Positions 6,434 to 7,869 of a stretch of DNA of 7,869 nucleotides are shown here, in pieces. The position numbers and the translations under genes were made by a program. The stretch is from Zoogloeaceae bacterium. Lineage in GTDB: Bacteria > Pseudomonadota > Gammaproteobacteria > Burkholderiales > Rhodocyclaceae. The stretch lies in assembly GCA_031278735.1 (NCBI GenBank), contig JAITJU010000170.1, forward strand, positions 1-7,869, in the 5' to 3' direction. The notes beneath the pieces are model-generated. The model did not search any database and was not told where the DNA came from. It saw nothing but the letters and a program-made list of their open reading frames with translations. Position 1 is the stretch's first letter. Each line of letters starts with the position of its first letter.

Positions 6434-7150
6434 ATGACCGTTCCCCGCTACAAGCGCATCCTCCTGAAACTTTCCGGCGAGGCCCTGATGGGAGATGACG
6501 CCTATGGCATCAACCCGTCCACTTTGTCCGGGATCGTCAGGGAAATCCGCTCGGTGACGGATATGGGCGTGGAAGTGGGCGTGGTCATCGGCGGCGGCAA
6601 CATCTTTCGCGGCATGGCGGGCACCGCCACCGGCATGGACCGCGCCACTGCCGACTACATGGGCATGCTGGCGACGGTGATGAACGCGATGGCGCTTTCC
6701 GACGCCATGCGCCAGGCCGGGATGGCCGCCCGCGTACAATCGGCGCTGAACATCGAGCAGGTGGTCGAACCCTATGTCCGGGGCAAGGCCATCCGCTATC
6801 TGGAAGTGGGCAAGGTGGTCATTTTCGGCGCGGGCACCGGCAATCCCTTTTTCACCACCGACACGGCCGCCGCGCTGCGCGGCGCGGAAATCGGCGCGGA
6901 AATCGTGCTGAAGGCCACCAAGGTGGACGGCATCTACAGCGCCGACCCCAAAAAGGACAAGAAGGCTACCCGCTTCGAGAAAATCAGCTTCAACGAGGCT
7001 ATCACCCGCAGTCTGGCGGTGATGGACGCCACCGCCTTCGCGCTTTGCCGGGATCAGAAACTGCCGATCAACGTTTTTTCCATTTTCAAGCCGGGCGCGT
7101 TGAAGCGCGTGGTGTGCGGCGAAAATGAGGGCACACTGGTGTATTGCTGA
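6434..7150 (+). CDS. pyrH: Uridylate (UMP) kinase
   Basis: PyrH phosphorylates UMP to UDP with ATP, a required step of pyrimidine nucleotide synthesis. It is a hexameric amino-acid-kinase-fold enzyme, usually GTP-activated and UTP-inhibited. The product is 238 residues, the usual length. Motifs are YKRILLKLSGEAL (6-18) with the catalytic Lys12, VVIGGGNIFRG (50-60), the MDRATADYMGMLATVMNA region (68-85), VIFGAGTGNPFFTTDTAAAL (129-148) for UMP/Mg binding, and ATKVDGIYSADPKKD (161-175) for ATP binding. All key segments look intact. The start ATG follows the tsf stop by four bases and has only a weak site (AGG near 6419), so translation is probably coupled to tsf. An upstream extension of the same frame to 6272 lies in the tsf gene and reads as Arg/Pro-rich nonsense. 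Confidence 0.98.
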   Translation: MTVPRYKRILLKLSGEALMGDDAYGINPSTLSGIVREIRSVTDMGVEVGVVIGGGNIFRGMAGTATGMDRATADYMGMLATVMNAMALSDAMRQAGMAARVQSALNIEQVVEPYVRGKAIRYLEVGKVVIFGAGTGNPFFTTDTAAALRGAEIGAEIVLKATKVDGIYSADPKKDKKATRFEKISFNEAITRSLAVMDATAFALCRDQKLPINVFSIFKPGALKRVVCGENEGTLVYC

Positions 7151-7183
7151 AAATTGCTCACCGTTACTTGAAACGAGGTTGTC

Positions 7184-7747
7184 ATGATTACCGTCGCTGA
7201 ACTCAAAAAAAACATCGAAGCGAAGATGCGAAAATCCATTGAGGCGTTGCAGCACGATCTCGCCAGGATTCGCACCGGACGCGCCCACACCGGCATTCTC
7301 GAGCACGTGGAAGTGGAGTATTATGGCGCGCAAACGCCCATCGGACAGGTCGCCAACCTCACCCTGATCGACGCCCGCACCATCGGTGTGCAGGTGTGGG
7401 AAAAACCGATGGTCGCCAAGGTGGAAAAAGCCATCCGCGAATCCGACCTGGGGCTGAATCCTTCGGCGCAGGGCGAGCTGATCCGCGTCCCCATGCCGCC
7501 TCTTTCGGAAGAGCGCCGCCGCGATCTTTCCAAGGTGGTGAAAAGCGAGGGCGAAAACGCCCGCGTGGCGATACGGAACCTGCGCCGGGACGCCAACGCG
7601 CACCTGAAGGACGGCGTGAAGAAAAAGGAAATCTCCGAGGACGACGAACGCCGCGCCCAGGACGACATCCAGAAACTCACCGACCGCTACATCGCCGAAA
7701 TCGACAAGCTGCTCGCGCAAAAGGAAAGCGAACTGATGGCGGTGTAA
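7184..7747 (+). CDS. frr: Ribosome recycling factor
   Basis: RRF acts with EF-G after termination to split the 70S post-termination complex into subunits. The product is 187 residues; E. coli RRF has 185. The L-shaped two-domain layout is visible. The three-helix domain I is formed by residues about 1-30 (ELKKNIEAKMRKSIEALQHD) and 107-187. The beta domain II covers about 31-105 and includes TGRAHTGILEHVEVEYYG, LIDARTIGVQVWEKPM and IRESDLGLNP. The RVAIRNLRRDAN segment (127-138) carries the conserved arginines that contact 23S rRNA (Arg131 and Arg134, matching E. coli Arg129 and Arg132). GAGG at 7175-7178 precedes the ATG by five bases. The gap after pyrH is 33 bases with no terminator seen, which fits co-transcription. 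Confidence 0.98.
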   Translation: MITVAELKKNIEAKMRKSIEALQHDLARIRTGRAHTGILEHVEVEYYGAQTPIGQVANLTLIDARTIGVQVWEKPMVAKVEKAIRESDLGLNPSAQGELIRVPMPPLSEERRRDLSKVVKSEGENARVAIRNLRRDANAHLKDGVKKKEISEDDERRAQDDIQKLTDRYIAEIDKLLAQKESELMAV

Positions 7748-7848
7748 TGCCCCGGAAGACAGAGGACAATAGCGTTTGCGGCTGCGCCGGTGTTGTGAAA
7801 AAACCGCTGCCTCGTCAAAACGGAAGATTTTTTCCCCTCGAAAGGAAG
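7748..7848 (+). other. Gap between frr and the next gene
   Basis: About 100 bases without a gene. A short CGGC-TGC-GCCG hairpin (7780-7790) is followed only loosely by A- and T-runs. It does not look like a proper intrinsic terminator. AAGGAAG at 7842-7848 is a probable ribosome-binding site for the gene starting at the window edge. I see no convincing promoter. Confidence 0.5.
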
Positions 7849-7869
7849 ATGATGATGACAAGTAATTCG
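7849..7869 (+). CDS. Start of a further gene, by gene order probably uppS (cut by window end)
   Basis: Three in-frame ATG codons in a row (7849, 7852, 7855) are followed by ACA AGT AAT TCG, giving MMMTSNS before the window ends. The AGGA core at 7843-7846 gives spacings of 2, 5 and 8 bases, so 7852 or 7855 is the likelier true start. In most Proteobacteria frr is followed by uppS (undecaprenyl diphosphate synthase), then cdsA and dxr. The visible residues alone do not identify the protein, so the name rests on synteny only. Confidence 0.5.

Noticed and set aside
7151..7183. CGTT/AACG hairpin between pyrH and frr
   Set aside because: The stem has only four pairs and is expected by chance in a gap of this size.
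6266..7861. 531-residue open frame on the minus strand across pyrH and frr
   Set aside because: It lies wholly opposite pyrH and frr and the end of tsf, with the same shadow composition and no family signature.

Overview
This 7.9-kb window looks like ordinary chromosomal housekeeping DNA from a GC-rich Gram-negative bacterium, most probably a betaproteobacterium. The evidence is a FadL-type outer-membrane protein (an outer membrane is present), S2, EF-Ts, UMP kinase and RRF sequences that read as betaproteobacterial types, and the gene order rpsB-tsf-pyrH-frr followed by what is probably uppS. All genes lie on the plus strand and coding density is high. I saw no mobile element, CRISPR array, tRNA, rRNA or phage gene. 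The taxonomic call rests on recognising the proteins, not on a database search.

Layout. Positions 1-444 hold the C-terminal end of a FadL-family long-chain fatty-acid/hydrophobic-compound transporter. After 43 bases come two envelope genes joined by a 4-base ATGA overlap: a membrane-anchored DUF2802 protein (488-1096) and a bitopic SPOR-domain protein with a very acidic N-terminus and a long Pro-rich periplasmic linker (1093-1953). Next are ridA (1985-2377), an enamine/imine deaminase, and recG (about 2362-4455), the branch-migrating helicase. recG has only GTG or TTG starts and overlaps the end of ridA. The short gaps and overlaps suggest one transcript from DUF2802 to recG.

A 246-base gap (4456-4701) separates this block from the translation cluster. 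It holds a probable promoter and a structured leader of about 130 nt before rpsB. The leader has two hairpins sharing two bases and a long-range helix that ends one base before the Shine-Dalgarno sequence. This fits the known autogenous control of rpsB-tsf by S2 in Proteobacteria. Then follow rpsB (4702-5454), an intercistronic hairpin, tsf (5533-6429), pyrH (6434-7150), frr (7184-7747) and, at the edge, the first codons of another gene, by gene order probably uppS.

The cluster couples ribosome assembly (S2), elongation (EF-Ts), ribosome recycling (RRF) and UMP phosphorylation. I found no previously undescribed system. The points most worth a second look are the rpsB leader, the rpsB-tsf hairpin, the non-ATG, overlapping start of recG with its altered N-terminus, and the repeat-derived acidic N-terminus of the SPOR protein.
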